A stretch of DNA of 64,000 bases. Origin: Cupriavidus basilensis. Its GTDB lineage: Bacteria; Pseudomonadota; Gammaproteobacteria; Burkholderiales; Burkholderiaceae. Where the stretch lies: the NCBI RefSeq assembly GCF_000832305.1, contig NZ_CP010536.1, positions 2,976,001-3,040,000 on the forward strand, in the 5' to 3' direction. This document shows, piece after piece, positions 8,740 through 16,942 of this stretch (positions are counted from its first letter, which is position 1; each line of letters starts with the position of its first letter). Position numbers and translations under genes: made by a program. The notes under the pieces were generated by a model. It had not been told where the DNA came from and ran no database searches. It saw nothing but the letters and a program-made list of their open reading frames with translations.

Positions 8740-10011
8740 ATGATACGTAGCACTTTGCCAGCGCTAGCGGTCGCACTGCTGGCCGCCTGCGCAGCCCCGG
8801 CCAACACGCAAAATACCGCACCGCTCACGACCGGCTTCTCCGCCACGCAACTCGACAGCATGAGCGCACGCGTGCGTGCCGATGTCGCGCAAGGGCGCAT
8901 TCCCGGCGCCGTCTACCTGGTGGCCCGCAACGGCAGCATCGTCAGCACGCAGACCATTGGCTGGCAGGACGCGGCGGGCAAGGTGCCGATGCGCCCGGAC
9001 TCGATTTTCCGCATCTACTCGATGAGCAAGCCGATCGTCTCGGTGGCAGTCATGATGATGGTCGAGGACGGCCGCATCCAGTTGGCCGACCCGGTGTCGA
9101 AGTACCTGCCCGAGCTCAAGAACCTGCGCGTTGGCGTGGAGAAGACCGACGCTGCCGGCAAGCCCGTGCTGGAACTGGTGCCCGCCCATCGCGAAATGAC
9201 CGTGCAGGACCTGCTGCGCCACACGTCCGGCCTGACCTACGGCGTGTTCGGCAAGTCGCTTGTCAAGGAGGAATACAAGCGGCTGGATGTGGATGCCACC
9301 GAGCAAACCAATACCGAGTTCATCGCGCGTCTGGCCAAGGTACCGCTGCAGTTCCAGCCCGGCACCACTTGGGAATACAGCCGCTCCACCGATGTCCTGG
9401 GCGCCCTGCTCGAGCGCGTGTCGGGCCAGACGCTGGCCACACATCTGCAGCAGCGGATCTTTACGCCATTGCAGATGAAGGACACCGGTTTCTGGGTTCC
9501 GCCGGCACAGCAAGGCCGCATTGCGGAACCCTTTGCCGTCGATCCCGACAGCAAGGTACCGGTCGGGCTGATCAACGTACGCCGCGCCCCGAGGCTTGAA
9601 TCGGGCGGCGGCGGCCTGGTGTCGACCGCAGCCGACTACTTCCGCTTTGCCCAGATGCTGCTCAATGGTGGCGAGATCGACGGGGTGCGCCTGCTATCGC
9701 CCAAGACGGTCGCCTACATGACGGCCGACCACCTTGGCATCGTGGGTGCCCGTTCCCTGGCGCGCGGAGCTGCCTACCTCCCGGGGCCGGGCTATGGCTT
9801 TGGCCTGGGGTTCGGCACACGCACGGGCACCGGCGAATCGGCCACGCCGGGATCGGTCGGGGACTACTACTGGGGCGGGGTCGGGGGCACCTACTTCTGG
9901 GTCGACCCGAAGGAAAAGACCGTGGCGATCTGGATGATGCAGGCGCCGGGGCAGCGCGAGTATTACCGTGCGTGGTTCAGGAACACGGTGTACAGCGCCA
10001 TGATCCCATGA
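8740..10011 (+). CDS. Serine beta-lactamase-fold lipoprotein (class C / EstB-like hydrolase)
   Basis: A 423-residue secreted serine hydrolase. A lipoprotein signal is present: a hydrophobic stretch ends in LLAAC with the lipidation Cys at residue 17. The penicillin-binding fold shows the S-x-x-K motif as S94-M-S-K97 (RIYSMSKPIVSVA) and a Tyr motif WEYSRSTDVLG near residue 210, where the third position is Arg rather than the Asn of true class C beta-lactamases. A GGVGGTYFWVDP segment lies near the C-terminus. This pattern fits the EstB-type carboxylesterase group better than an antibiotic-resistance enzyme. AAAGG ends directly before the ATG at 8731, so the next in-frame ATG (8740, 9-nt spacing) is preferred. 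Confidence 0.85.
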   Translation: MIRSTLPALAVALLAACAAPANTQNTAPLTTGFSATQLDSMSARVRADVAQGRIPGAVYLVARNGSIVSTQTIGWQDAAGKVPMRPDSIFRIYSMSKPIVSVAVMMMVEDGRIQLADPVSKYLPELKNLRVGVEKTDAAGKPVLELVPAHREMTVQDLLRHTSGLTYGVFGKSLVKEEYKRLDVDATEQTNTEFIARLAKVPLQFQPGTTWEYSRSTDVLGALLERVSGQTLATHLQQRIFTPLQMKDTGFWVPPAQQGRIAEPFAVDPDSKVPVGLINVRRAPRLESGGGGLVSTAADYFRFAQMLLNGGEIDGVRLLSPKTVAYMTADHLGIVGARSLARGAAYLPGPGYGFGLGFGTRTGTGESATPGSVGDYYWGGVGGTYFWVDPKEKTVAIWMMQAPGQREYYRAWFRNTVYSAMIP

Positions 10012-10113
10012 CGTCATAACGCCATGGCGCCGTGATGAAGCGCCGCGGTGGCCGCCCGCTGCCACTGCGGCTGGCATGCCCTGCCGCGCCTGACAGCCCT
10101 CCCCCAAGGCGCC

Positions 10114-10398
10114 CTACAGCGCAGCAACGGACTCGCCCGGCACCAGACCGTTGATGATGTCCTCGCCGAATTTCACGGCGCCGCGCCGCGCGGTGCCGAT
10201 ATTGTCCCAGGGCGCGGCGCTGAGGCGAAACACGCGCGAGCGCTCGGTCCCCGGCTCATGCCCTTCGCGACAGATCACCACCGACGCGTTGAAGCTGCGA
10301 TCCGGCCGGCGCTCGGGCCAGGTACGTTCCGCCTGGTGACGATAGATCAGCGGGTAGAGATCGAAGCCTTTGTAGCGGGTGAAAGGTCCAGTGTCCAA
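10114..10398 (-). CDS. Conserved hypothetical protein, TTG start
   Basis: A 94-residue soluble protein of unknown function, with a probable compact alpha/beta fold: FTRYKGFDLYPLIYRH, then RPDRSFNASVVICREG and a final helix KFGEDIINGL. There is no signal peptide or membrane segment. The start is inferred to be TTG at 10398 because AGGGGAG lies about 6 nt upstream and no in-frame ATG exists near the N-terminus. It is the first of several small orphan genes on this strand. Confidence 0.6.
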   Translation of the reverse strand: MDTGPFTRYKGFDLYPLIYRHQAERTWPERRPDRSFNASVVICREGHEPGTERSRVFRLSAAPWDNIGTARRGAVKFGEDIINGLVPGESVAAL

Positions 10399-10516
10399 CT
10401 TGCGCTCCCCTGTCGATGATGGATGGGTGGATGCGGCCGGTGCCGCGCCTCCACGGATTCGCCCCGCCCTGTTGCCAGGCGGTGGCGGGAATGCTCTCAG
10501 GCAAATTCAGGCCGCG

Positions 10517-10735
10517 TCAGTCTGCCGGCTGTATCGACCAACCCGGCCCCTTGCCGTTCTTGTCGCTCTCATGGCGCCAGCGGCAGCCGCAGTCGGCACA
10601 GGTGTAGGTGGCAAAGGTGATCGCGGGCCGGCCACGCGGCTTGATGCGCTGCGTATCCGTCAGAAGCAGCCTGGGATGCCCCGTGCCACCGGTCGAGCCG
10701 GGCCGTATCTGCGCACAAGCCTCGCACATGCTCAT
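10517..10735 (-). CDS. Small cysteine-containing protein, zinc-ribbon-like
   Basis: A 72-residue protein of unknown function. It contains two Cys pairs, CEAC at residues 4-7 and CADCGC near 46-51, which could bind one zinc. The remainder is basic. The ATG at 10735 has GGGAG at a good distance upstream. The Cys pairs and ribosome-binding site support a real gene; the metal site is inference. Confidence 0.55.
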   Translation of the reverse strand: MSMCEACAQIRPGSTGGTGHPRLLLTDTQRIKPRGRPAITFATYTCADCGCRWRHESDKNGKGPGWSIQPAD

Positions 10736-10817
10736 CGTCGCTCCCGCGTCTTGCGCATGCAGTCAGCAAGCGGGCCGGCAGTGCCAATGCAGCGCCTTTC
10801 CATGGCACGCGTAGCGG

Positions 10818-11021
10818 CTACTTATCCGCCGCCATCGCCTTGAGCTGCGCGTCGCCAGCCACGCGCGCCGCGTCCGAGGTGGTGAAGGTATCGTCCGAAA
10901 CAATGGTGCGCTTGACCATCTGCGCGGCGAAATCGACCAGCGTGATCACCCACACATAGCGTCCGGCCTGCGGCGCTGTCTGGACAATTGCCTGAAGATG
11001 CGGCGTGGAATCCTTAGCCAT
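10818..11021 (-). CDS. Hypothetical small protein, 67 aa
   Basis: A 67-residue protein starting MAKDSTPHLQAIVQ, with an amphipathic strand YVWVITLVDF and a C-terminal Ala-rich helix ending MAADK. No characterised family is recognised. The ATG at 11021 follows CGGAGGAGC at about 5 nt, a strong ribosome-binding site. The longer open frame to 11093 lacks such a site. Confidence 0.55.
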   Translation of the reverse strand: MAKDSTPHLQAIVQTAPQAGRYVWVITLVDFAAQMVKRTIVSDDTFTTSDAARVAGDAQLKAMAADK

Positions 11022-11103
11022 GATGCTCCTCCGGAGAATCGGATCGGGCCACTGTAGCACGAGTTGCGCATGAGGCTGCCGCAGCGCCGGCACGCCGCGC
11101 TTG

Positions 11104-11271
11104 TCAGACCACCCGCAATTCGTGCAGCGTTTCCAGATCGGCCGGCGTCAGGCCAAGCTTGGCGTAAAACGCCGCGTTGCGCTTGCCCACCACCGGGGCG
11201 CTGCCCTTGTACGGCACGTGCTGCAGCTTGATGCCGGCGGACTGGAAGTCGCGCCGCGGCTGATGGATCTG
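11104..11271 (-). pseudogene. Possible C-terminal remnant of a CaiB/BaiF-type CoA-transferase
   Basis: About 55 residues remain in frame, with the pattern FQSAGIKLQH, SAPVVGKRNAAFYAKLGL and ADLETLHELRVV. This resembles the extreme C-terminus of CaiB/BaiF CoA-transferases, where G-x-HN, LG and a final L..VV/I are typical. The upstream part of the frame does not look like that family and no ribosome-binding site is evident. VPYKG also recalls Bug-type solute receptors, so the assignment is weak. If correct, the body of the gene has been lost. Confidence 0.3.
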
Positions 11272-11329
11272 GTGTGAAACGTGCAAAGGGCCGCAGGGGT
11301 TGCGGTGAGAATGCCAGAACGGCTCAGTC

Positions 11330-11722
11330 TCAATGCTCGAAATCCAGCCCGCCAAGCAGCACGGTAGGATCTGCCTGCGAACGTGTCCCGAAGTCGATCT
11401 GCCGGGGCGTTTGCCACGCGCGCATCTTGCCCGGCAGGGCCGCGAGATAGTGCTCGAATTTTTCCGCGCCACCGGCGGCGAACAGCGCTTCCACCTCGAG
11501 GCCGTCCCACGACAGGTAAACGTTCAATGGCTGCGCGAACCGCCGCGGCTCATCGAACGGCTCGCCGCAAAGGCGGACGCGCGCAGCGCGGCCAGGCCTC
11601 TCATCCGGCACCACCTCGACGTGAATGCGGCGCTTGAACAATTCCGCGATCGTCTGCGCAATCCGCGGGGCGAACTCCGCATTGAAACGCGCTGCAATGT
11701 CTTGGCTCACTGTGTGTCTCAT
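11330..11722 (-). CDS. Conserved hypothetical protein, DUF5594-like
   Basis: A 130-residue soluble protein. The N-terminal helix AARFNAEFAPRIAQTIAELF is followed by a beta-rich part with IHVEVVPDERPG, LNVYLSWDGLEVEALF and a helix KFEHYLAALPGKMRAW. The layout resembles the DUF5594 family, which seems confined to Burkholderiaceae and has no assigned role. That family assignment is from memory of the pattern and is uncertain. No obvious partner gene lies beside it. Confidence 0.6.
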   Translation of the reverse strand: MRHTVSQDIAARFNAEFAPRIAQTIAELFKRRIHVEVVPDERPGRAARVRLCGEPFDEPRRFAQPLNVYLSWDGLEVEALFAAGGAEKFEHYLAALPGKMRAWQTPRQIDFGTRSQADPTVLLGGLDFEH

Positions 11723-12075
11723 CCCGATTTTTTATCGATCGTAGCACGGCGCGTTTGCCGCGACGGCATCGGGAACACCCGCGGATCGCCACGTGCAGCA
11801 GAACTCACAAGCACGATGACTCGCCGGCAAAAACCGTCCATGAGACCCATCAGCATCCCGCCATTAAACTCAGGTTGACCCCGACTTCTGCTGACCTATA
11901 CTGGAGTCCTGCCGACTGAGACACGCAGTAGCAAAGCGAAGGTAAGTGGCAGATGATCCTCTGGCCAATATGGCAGTGAGATCGAGCAAGCCGATTAGGC
12001 TTGCAAGTCCGAACCGGATCCCAATGAGTTTGCCGACCCGGTTCGGTCCCCTCCCCCCTTCAACCGCGGGAAATG

Positions 12076-12104
12076 AAAAAGCACCTGATACAGGTGCTTT
12101 TTTT
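12076..12104. terminator. Rho-independent terminator
   Basis: Stem AAAAAGCACCTG / CAGGTGCTTTTT with a 3-nt loop (12088-12090). It is symmetric and could act in both directions. Confidence 0.75.
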
Positions 12105-12207
12105 ATGCGTGGGAAGTCCGCCCATGCCAGGGCGCGATACACCGCAATACGCCAATATGCGCGCGCTGCTCCCGAACCTCGCTGCTCCAGAACCTCTCCC
12201 GGAAATA

Positions 12208-12238
12208 GAAAAAGCCCTTGAAAATCAAGGGCTTTTTC
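12208..12238 (-). terminator. Rho-independent terminator of tRNA-Ser
   Basis: A 14-bp perfect stem GAAAAAGCCCTTGA / TCAAGGGCTTTTTC with an AAA loop, beginning nine bases beyond the tRNA 3' end on the leftward strand. Confidence 0.8.
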
Positions 12239-12246
12239 CGTTGTTC

Positions 12247-12336
12247 TGGCGGAGAGACGGGGATTCGAACCCCGGATAGGTATTAACCTATACACGCTTT
12301 CCAGGCGTGCGACTTAAACCACTCATCCATCTCTCC
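12247..12336 (-). tRNA. tRNA-Ser (anticodon GGA)
   Basis: A 90-nt gene beginning GGAGAGATGG and ending with an encoded CCA. The acceptor stem GGAGAGA pairs with TCTCTCC, the anticodon loop reads CTGGAAA, a long variable arm typical of Ser follows, and the T-loop GTTCGAATC is intact. Confidence 0.97.
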
Positions 12337-12398
12337 AGCAAGTCCACGAGTATATCAGAGTGTTGTTTCGCAAATCTAGTGTTTCGTGATCGAAGGCC

Positions 12399-14450
12399 CT
12401 ATCCGCGTCGCAAGTACGTCACCAGGCGGTCGATCACCGGGGCGTTGCGCGGCGTCAGCAGGCTGACCAGGATGGCCACGGCAAAGCCGGCGGGCACGCC
12501 GAATGCGCCGGAAGCGATCGGGTCCACGCCGAACCAGCGATTGCCGAAAATGCCGGTCATGCGCGTAAAGAACGGGTAGTTGACGAAGATATAGTAGACC
12601 GCAACACCGAGTCCGGCCACCATGCCTGCCACCGCGCCCGCAGCCGTGGTGCGGCGCCAGAAGATCGCCAGCACCAGCACCGGGAAGAAACTGGACGCGG
12701 CCAGCGAGAAGGCCGCGCCGACGAGAAAGAGAATATTGCCCGGACGCAGCGAGGTGACGTAAGAGGCAAACAGCGCCACGCCCAGCAGCACGATCTTGGC
12801 TGTGGTGACACGCCGCTGGTGACTCGCGGTGCGGTCGCCCATGTGATAGAAAACGTCGTGCGACAGCGCGTTGGCAATGGTGAGCAGCAGGCCATCGGCG
12901 GTGGATAGCGCGGCCGCCAGCGCGCCCGCGGCAACCAGGCCCGAGATCACGTAAGGCAAGCCCGCGATTTCCGGTGCGGCCAGCACGATCATGTCGGGCT
13001 GGATGAGGATCTCCGCCCACTGCACGATGCCGTCGCCGTTCACATCACGAATGCCGAACACCGGCGGATCGACCTTGCGCCACTGCACCACCCACTGCGG
13101 CAGTTCCGCGTATGGCGTGCCAACCAGGTGCTGGAAGAACTCGTACTTGACCAGCGCCGCCAGCGCCGGTGCGGAGACGTAGAGCAGCGCAATGAAAAAC
13201 ACCGCCCACGCCACCGAGTTGCGCGACTCCTTGACCGAGGGTGTGGTGTAGAGCCGCGTCAGGATGTGTGGCAGGCTAGCGGTGCCCAGCATCAGGCAGA
13301 ACACCAGCAGCACGAAGTTCAACCGTTTGGTCTTGCGCTCCGCCTCCGAGGGCGACGGATAGGGCTCGGTCGACGGCGTGGAAGGCTGGCTGCGCGCCAG
13401 GGCTTCTTCGCGCTGCTGGTTCCATTGCTGCTGGGCCGCCGCTATGTCGCGCGGAAACTCGACCCGTTCGCGCTCCACCGTCTTGATCTCGCGCAGCGGT
13501 GCGTTTCGCAAGCGCAGCTCCTGCAGGCGCGCGGACAGCGCATTGCGCTCCTCATCGAACGATTGCGGCAGCCGCGAGATGCGGTCCTGCATCTGGATGG
13601 CCTGCTGGCGGTAGTACTCGCGCACGGCCTGCTCGGCCGGGTCGCGCTCGATGCTGCGCTCGCGCGTGTCGAGCTGCTGCAGCAGCGTGCCATAGCTCAG
13701 TTGCGGCAGCGCTTCGTGATGGTGCTTCCACGCGATCATCGAGACCGTGACCAGGAAGGCCGCGATCAGCATGATGTATTGCGCGACCTGGGTCCACGTC
13801 ACCGCGCGCATGCCGCCAAGGAAGGAGCACACCAGGATGCCGGCCAGGCCGAAGAACACGCCGACCGCGAACTCCACGCCGATAAAGCGCGTGACGATCA
13901 GCCCTACCCCCTGGATCTGTGCCACCAGATAGACGAAGGAACATAGCGACGCCGCCATCACGGCAATCGCGCGCACCGGCATGTTGCCGCCGGGCTTGCC
14001 ATTGCCATAGCGTGCGGCGAGGAAGTCGGGGATGGTGTAGCCGCCGTACTTGCGCAGGTAGGGCGCGAGCAAGAACGCAACCAGGCAATAGCCGCCGGTC
14101 CAGCCCATCACGTAGGCCAGCCCTTCGTAGCCCGAGGCGAACAGGATGCCGGCCAGGCCGATGAAGGATGCCGCGCTCATCCAGTCGGCCGCGATCGCCA
14201 TGCCGTTGAACAGCGCGGGCACGCGCCGGCCTGCTACATAGTATTCATTGAGGTCGGAGGTGCGGCAGATCAGCCCGATGCACGCATAAATGGCGATGGT
14301 GACGAACAGGAAGACGTAACCGAGCCAGAGCGCATCGCCGCTGGAATGCTCCAGCAGGCCCATCATGCCGATAAAGACAAACAGGCCTATCGTGAACAAG
14401 CCGTAGTACAGCAGCAGCCGTCGGCGAAAGCGCGACTGTTCATCAGGCAT
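12399..14450 (-). CDS. Sodium:solute symporter family transporter with EF-hand-like loop
   Basis: A 683-residue inner-membrane symporter of the SSS family, in the group that includes cation/acetate symporters (ActP, VC_2705 type). Multiple hydrophobic helices are visible, including the family segment GMAIAADWMSAASFIGLAG near residue 90 and AAALSTADGLLLTIANALSHD near 530. A polar insertion of roughly 120 residues rich in Arg, Gln and Glu (about 235-350) interrupts the helices and looks like a coiled coil. At D469-E480, DVNGDGIVQWAE matches a canonical EF-hand calcium loop. It lies 101 bp downstream of acs on the same strand, so acetate or a related carboxylate is the likely substrate. ATG at 14450 is chosen by alignment to helix 1. 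Confidence 0.88.
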   Translation of the reverse strand: MPDEQSRFRRRLLLYYGLFTIGLFVFIGMMGLLEHSSGDALWLGYVFLFVTIAIYACIGLICRTSDLNEYYVAGRRVPALFNGMAIAADWMSAASFIGLAGILFASGYEGLAYVMGWTGGYCLVAFLLAPYLRKYGGYTIPDFLAARYGNGKPGGNMPVRAIAVMAASLCSFVYLVAQIQGVGLIVTRFIGVEFAVGVFFGLAGILVCSFLGGMRAVTWTQVAQYIMLIAAFLVTVSMIAWKHHHEALPQLSYGTLLQQLDTRERSIERDPAEQAVREYYRQQAIQMQDRISRLPQSFDEERNALSARLQELRLRNAPLREIKTVERERVEFPRDIAAAQQQWNQQREEALARSQPSTPSTEPYPSPSEAERKTKRLNFVLLVFCLMLGTASLPHILTRLYTTPSVKESRNSVAWAVFFIALLYVSAPALAALVKYEFFQHLVGTPYAELPQWVVQWRKVDPPVFGIRDVNGDGIVQWAEILIQPDMIVLAAPEIAGLPYVISGLVAAGALAAALSTADGLLLTIANALSHDVFYHMGDRTASHQRRVTTAKIVLLGVALFASYVTSLRPGNILFLVGAAFSLAASSFFPVLVLAIFWRRTTAAGAVAGMVAGLGVAVYYIFVNYPFFTRMTGIFGNRWFGVDPIASGAFGVPAGFAVAILVSLLTPRNAPVIDRLVTYLRRG

Positions 14451-14490
14451 GGGAGCAGTGGTTGGGCAGCCGGGGTGGGCGAGCAAGCAA

Positions 14491-14521
14491 CCTGCCGGCA
14501 TGCGCAAGGCGTGCCGGCAGG
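14491..14521 (-). repeat. Inverted repeat between acs and symporter gene
   Basis: Perfect 10-bp arms CCTGCCGGCA (14491-14500) and TGCCGGCAGG (14512-14521) flank an 11-nt loop. There is no T-run, so it is more likely an mRNA-stability or attenuation hairpin than a full terminator. Confidence 0.6.
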
Positions 14522-14551
14522 GGCGGATGACTGCGTTATCGCGTCATCGCG

Positions 14552-16534
14552 TTATTGTGCCTGCTTCAACTGCTCCAGGATGGCGGGGTTTTCCAGGGTG
14601 GACGTGTCCTGGGTGATTTCTTCGTTCTTGGCCAGCGAGCGCAACAGGCGCCGCATGATCTTGCCGGAACGCGTCTTGGGCAGGTTGTCGCCAAAGCGGA
14701 TGTCACGGGGCTTGGCGATCGGGCCAATCTCCTTGCCCACCCAGTTGCGCAGATCGGCGGCGATCTGTTTGGCCTCTTCCTCGTTCGGGCGGGAGCGCTT
14801 GAGCACCACGAAGGCGCAGATGGCCTCGCCGGTCATGTCGTCCGGGCGGCCCACCACGGCGGCTTCCGCCACTATCGGGTTGGAGACCAGCGCGGACTCG
14901 ATTTCCATCGTGCCCATGCGGTGGCCCGAGACGTTGAGCACGTCGTCGATACGGCCCATGATGGTGAAGTAGCCGGTCTCCTTGTCGCGGATCGAGCCGT
15001 CGCCGGCAAGGTACAGCTTGCCGCCGAGTTCTTCCGGGAAATAGCTCTTCTTGAAGCGCTCCGGGTCGCCCCAGATGGTGCGGATCATCGAAGGCCACGG
15101 CCGCTTGACCACCAGGATGCCGCCGCTGCCGTTCGGCACGTCCTGCCCTGTCTCGTCAACGATGGCCGCGATGATACCCGGCAGCGGCAAGGTGCACGAG
15201 CCCGGCACCAGCGGCGTGGCGCCCGGCAGCGGCGTGATCATGTGGCCGCCGGTCTCGGTCTGCCAGAAGGTGTCGACCACCGGGCAGCGCTCGCCGCCGA
15301 TATTCTGGTAGTACCACATCCACGCTTCGGGGTTGATGGGCTCGCCCACCGTGCCCAGCAGGCGCAGGCTGGACAGGTCGTATTGCCTGGGATGGATCTT
15401 CTCGTCGGCCTCGGCCGCCTTGATCAGCGAGCGGATCGCGGTCGGCGCGGTGTAGAAGATGCTGACCTTGTGGCGCGCGATCATGTCCCAGAAGCGGCCG
15501 GCGTTGGGATAAGTGGGCACCCCTTCGAACACCACCTGCGTGGCGCCGGCGGCCAGCGGGCCGTAGGCGATGTAGGTGTGCCCGGTGACCCAGCCGATAT
15601 CGGCGGTACACCAGAACATGTCGTCGGGCTTGATGTCGAAGCTCCATTTCATCGTCATCAGCGCCCACAGCAGGTAGCCGCCGGTGCTGTGCTGCACGCC
15701 CTTGGGCTTGCCGGTTGAGCCCGAGGTGTAGAGCACGAACAGCGGATGCTCGGCGCTGACGGGCTCGGCCTCGCAGGTCTGCGGCTGGCCAGCGGCAACA
15801 TCGTCCATCCAGCGGTCGCGGCCTTCGGCCCAGTTGACCTTGCCGCCCGTGCGGCGGTACACGATCACGCTCTTCACGGCTTCGCAGCCGCCCAGCGCCA
15901 GCGCTTCATCGGCGATGGCCTTGAGCGGCAGCGCCTTGCCGCCGCGCATCTGCTCGTCTGCGGTGATCAGCGCCACCGCGCCCACGTCGACCAGCCGCTC
16001 TTGCAGCGACTTGGCGGAGAATCCGCCGAACACCACCGAGTGCGTGGCGCCAAGGCGCGCGCAGGCTTGCATGGCGACGACGCCCTCGACGGACATCGGC
16101 ATGTAGATGACGACGCGGTCGCCCTTCCTGATGCCCAGCGCCTTGAGGCCGTTGGCAAACTGGCACACCTTGGCATGCAACTGGCGATAGGTGACCCTGG
16201 TAACGGTGCCGTCGTCGGCCTCGAAGACAATGGCTACCTTCTCGGCATTGCCGTTGTCCAGGTTGCGGTCCAGGCAGTTAAAGGAGGCATTGAGCTCGCC
16301 GTCCTCGAACCACTTGTAAAACGGCGCATTGCTCTCGTCCAGCACCTTGGTGAAGGGCTTGGTCCAGTGCAGTTGCTCGCGGGCGTGACGCGCCCAGAAA
16401 CCCTCGTAGTCGCGCTCGGCCTCGTCGCACAAAGCCTGGTAAGCCTCCATGCTGGGGATCGCGGCTTGCTTGGCAAACGACTCCGGGGGATTGAAAATGC
16501 GATGCTCCTGCATCACGGACTCGATGGCGGACAT
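14552..16534 (-). CDS. acs: Acetyl-CoA synthetase
   Basis: A 660-residue AMP-forming acetate:CoA ligase, close to the 652 of the E. coli enzyme. It activates acetate through acetyl-AMP to acetyl-CoA. The P-loop [18 protein letters not shown], the adenylate-binding stretch [12 protein letters not shown], the hinge region [14 protein letters not shown] and the C-terminal [11 protein letters not shown] with the acetylatable Lys are all present. The ATG at 16534 follows AGGAGA at 8 nt; upstream in-frame codons are unlikely to be used. The adjacent symporter gene downstream suggests an acetate uptake and activation unit. Confidence 0.97.
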   Translation of the reverse strand: MSAIESVMQEHRIFNPPESFAKQAAIPSMEAYQALCDEAERDYEGFWARHAREQLHWTKPFTKVLDESNAPFYKWFEDGELNASFNCLDRNLDNGNAEKVAIVFEADDGTVTRVTYRQLHAKVCQFANGLKALGIRKGDRVVIYMPMSVEGVVAMQACARLGATHSVVFGGFSAKSLQERLVDVGAVALITADEQMRGGKALPLKAIADEALALGGCEAVKSVIVYRRTGGKVNWAEGRDRWMDDVAAGQPQTCEAEPVSAEHPLFVLYTSGSTGKPKGVQHSTGGYLLWALMTMKWSFDIKPDDMFWCTADIGWVTGHTYIAYGPLAAGATQVVFEGVPTYPNAGRFWDMIARHKVSIFYTAPTAIRSLIKAAEADEKIHPRQYDLSSLRLLGTVGEPINPEAWMWYYQNIGGERCPVVDTFWQTETGGHMITPLPGATPLVPGSCTLPLPGIIAAIVDETGQDVPNGSGGILVVKRPWPSMIRTIWGDPERFKKSYFPEELGGKLYLAGDGSIRDKETGYFTIMGRIDDVLNVSGHRMGTMEIESALVSNPIVAEAAVVGRPDDMTGEAICAFVVLKRSRPNEEEAKQIAADLRNWVGKEIGPIAKPRDIRFGDNLPKTRSGKIMRRLLRSLAKNEEITQDTSTLENPAILEQLKQAQ

Positions 16535-16942
16535 TTGTTTGTCTCCTGATATAGCGTGGCTGCCTGGCTGCGAACTTACGCTCGACGGCTTACTTAAACC
16601 TGACGCTGCCAAACCCAACCCGCTCGAACGCCGCCACCCGTGCGCCGGCTGCTGCGGCGCACCATGGATAACGGCCGGACACGGGTAAGGATGTGCAGCC
16701 TTCTCCATTAGGCTAGCACAGCTATAATGCCGCGAGCCCTATCCCGAACGCGGCGCTGCGGCATTGCGGACCTTGGCCGGCAGACGTGCTCAGCGCGATG
16801 CGCCACCGCGAGGCACCGGCCATTACTTGCCAAATCGTCGCCAAATCGTCGCCGAGTCCTCTCCAAATCGCGGCCAGTACCGGGCCGGAACCCGGCCGGA
16901 AGCCGCCAGATCCCGACCAAACAGCGCCGCCACCCAGACCCC
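16535..16942. other. Divergent intergenic region, 408 bp, acs / EamA transporter
   Basis: It holds promoters for both flanking genes. A TATAAT hexamer lies at 16723-16728, and two tandem copies of GCCAAATCGTC lie at 16829-16850 followed by a degenerate third. An open frame continues leftward from the transporter to 16727 but its ATG would overlap the TATAAT and its sequence is not protein-like. Confidence 0.55.
16723..16728 (+). promoter_or_regulatory. Candidate -10 element of the EamA transporter gene
   Basis: A consensus TATAAT hexamer in an otherwise GC-rich region. A weak -35 candidate TTCTCC is at 16701-16706 with 16-bp spacing. Use of this promoter would give a leader of about 200 nt. 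Confidence 0.4.

Larger units (their letters stand above)
11723..12246. other. Intergenic region, 524 bp, before tRNA-Ser
   Basis: No convincing coding sequence is present. The right half contains two rho-independent terminators, listed separately. The segment 11870-12070 has lower GC and no codon structure; it could be decayed foreign DNA beside a tRNA gene, but no integrase or direct repeat of the tRNA end was found. Confidence 0.5.

Noticed and set aside
8740..10011. Calling this gene an antibiotic-resistance AmpC
   Set aside because: The S-x-x-K motif is present but the class C Y-x-N motif is not, so an esterase-like serine hydrolase is more likely.
11870..12336. tRNA-Ser as an integration site for a mobile element
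   Set aside because: No integrase, no duplicated tRNA 3' end and no cargo genes are visible in the window.
16727..16942. 72-codon N-terminal extension of the EamA transporter
   Set aside because: Arg/Pro-rich, unlike a membrane protein, with an ATG overlapping a TATAAT and containing DNA tandem repeats.
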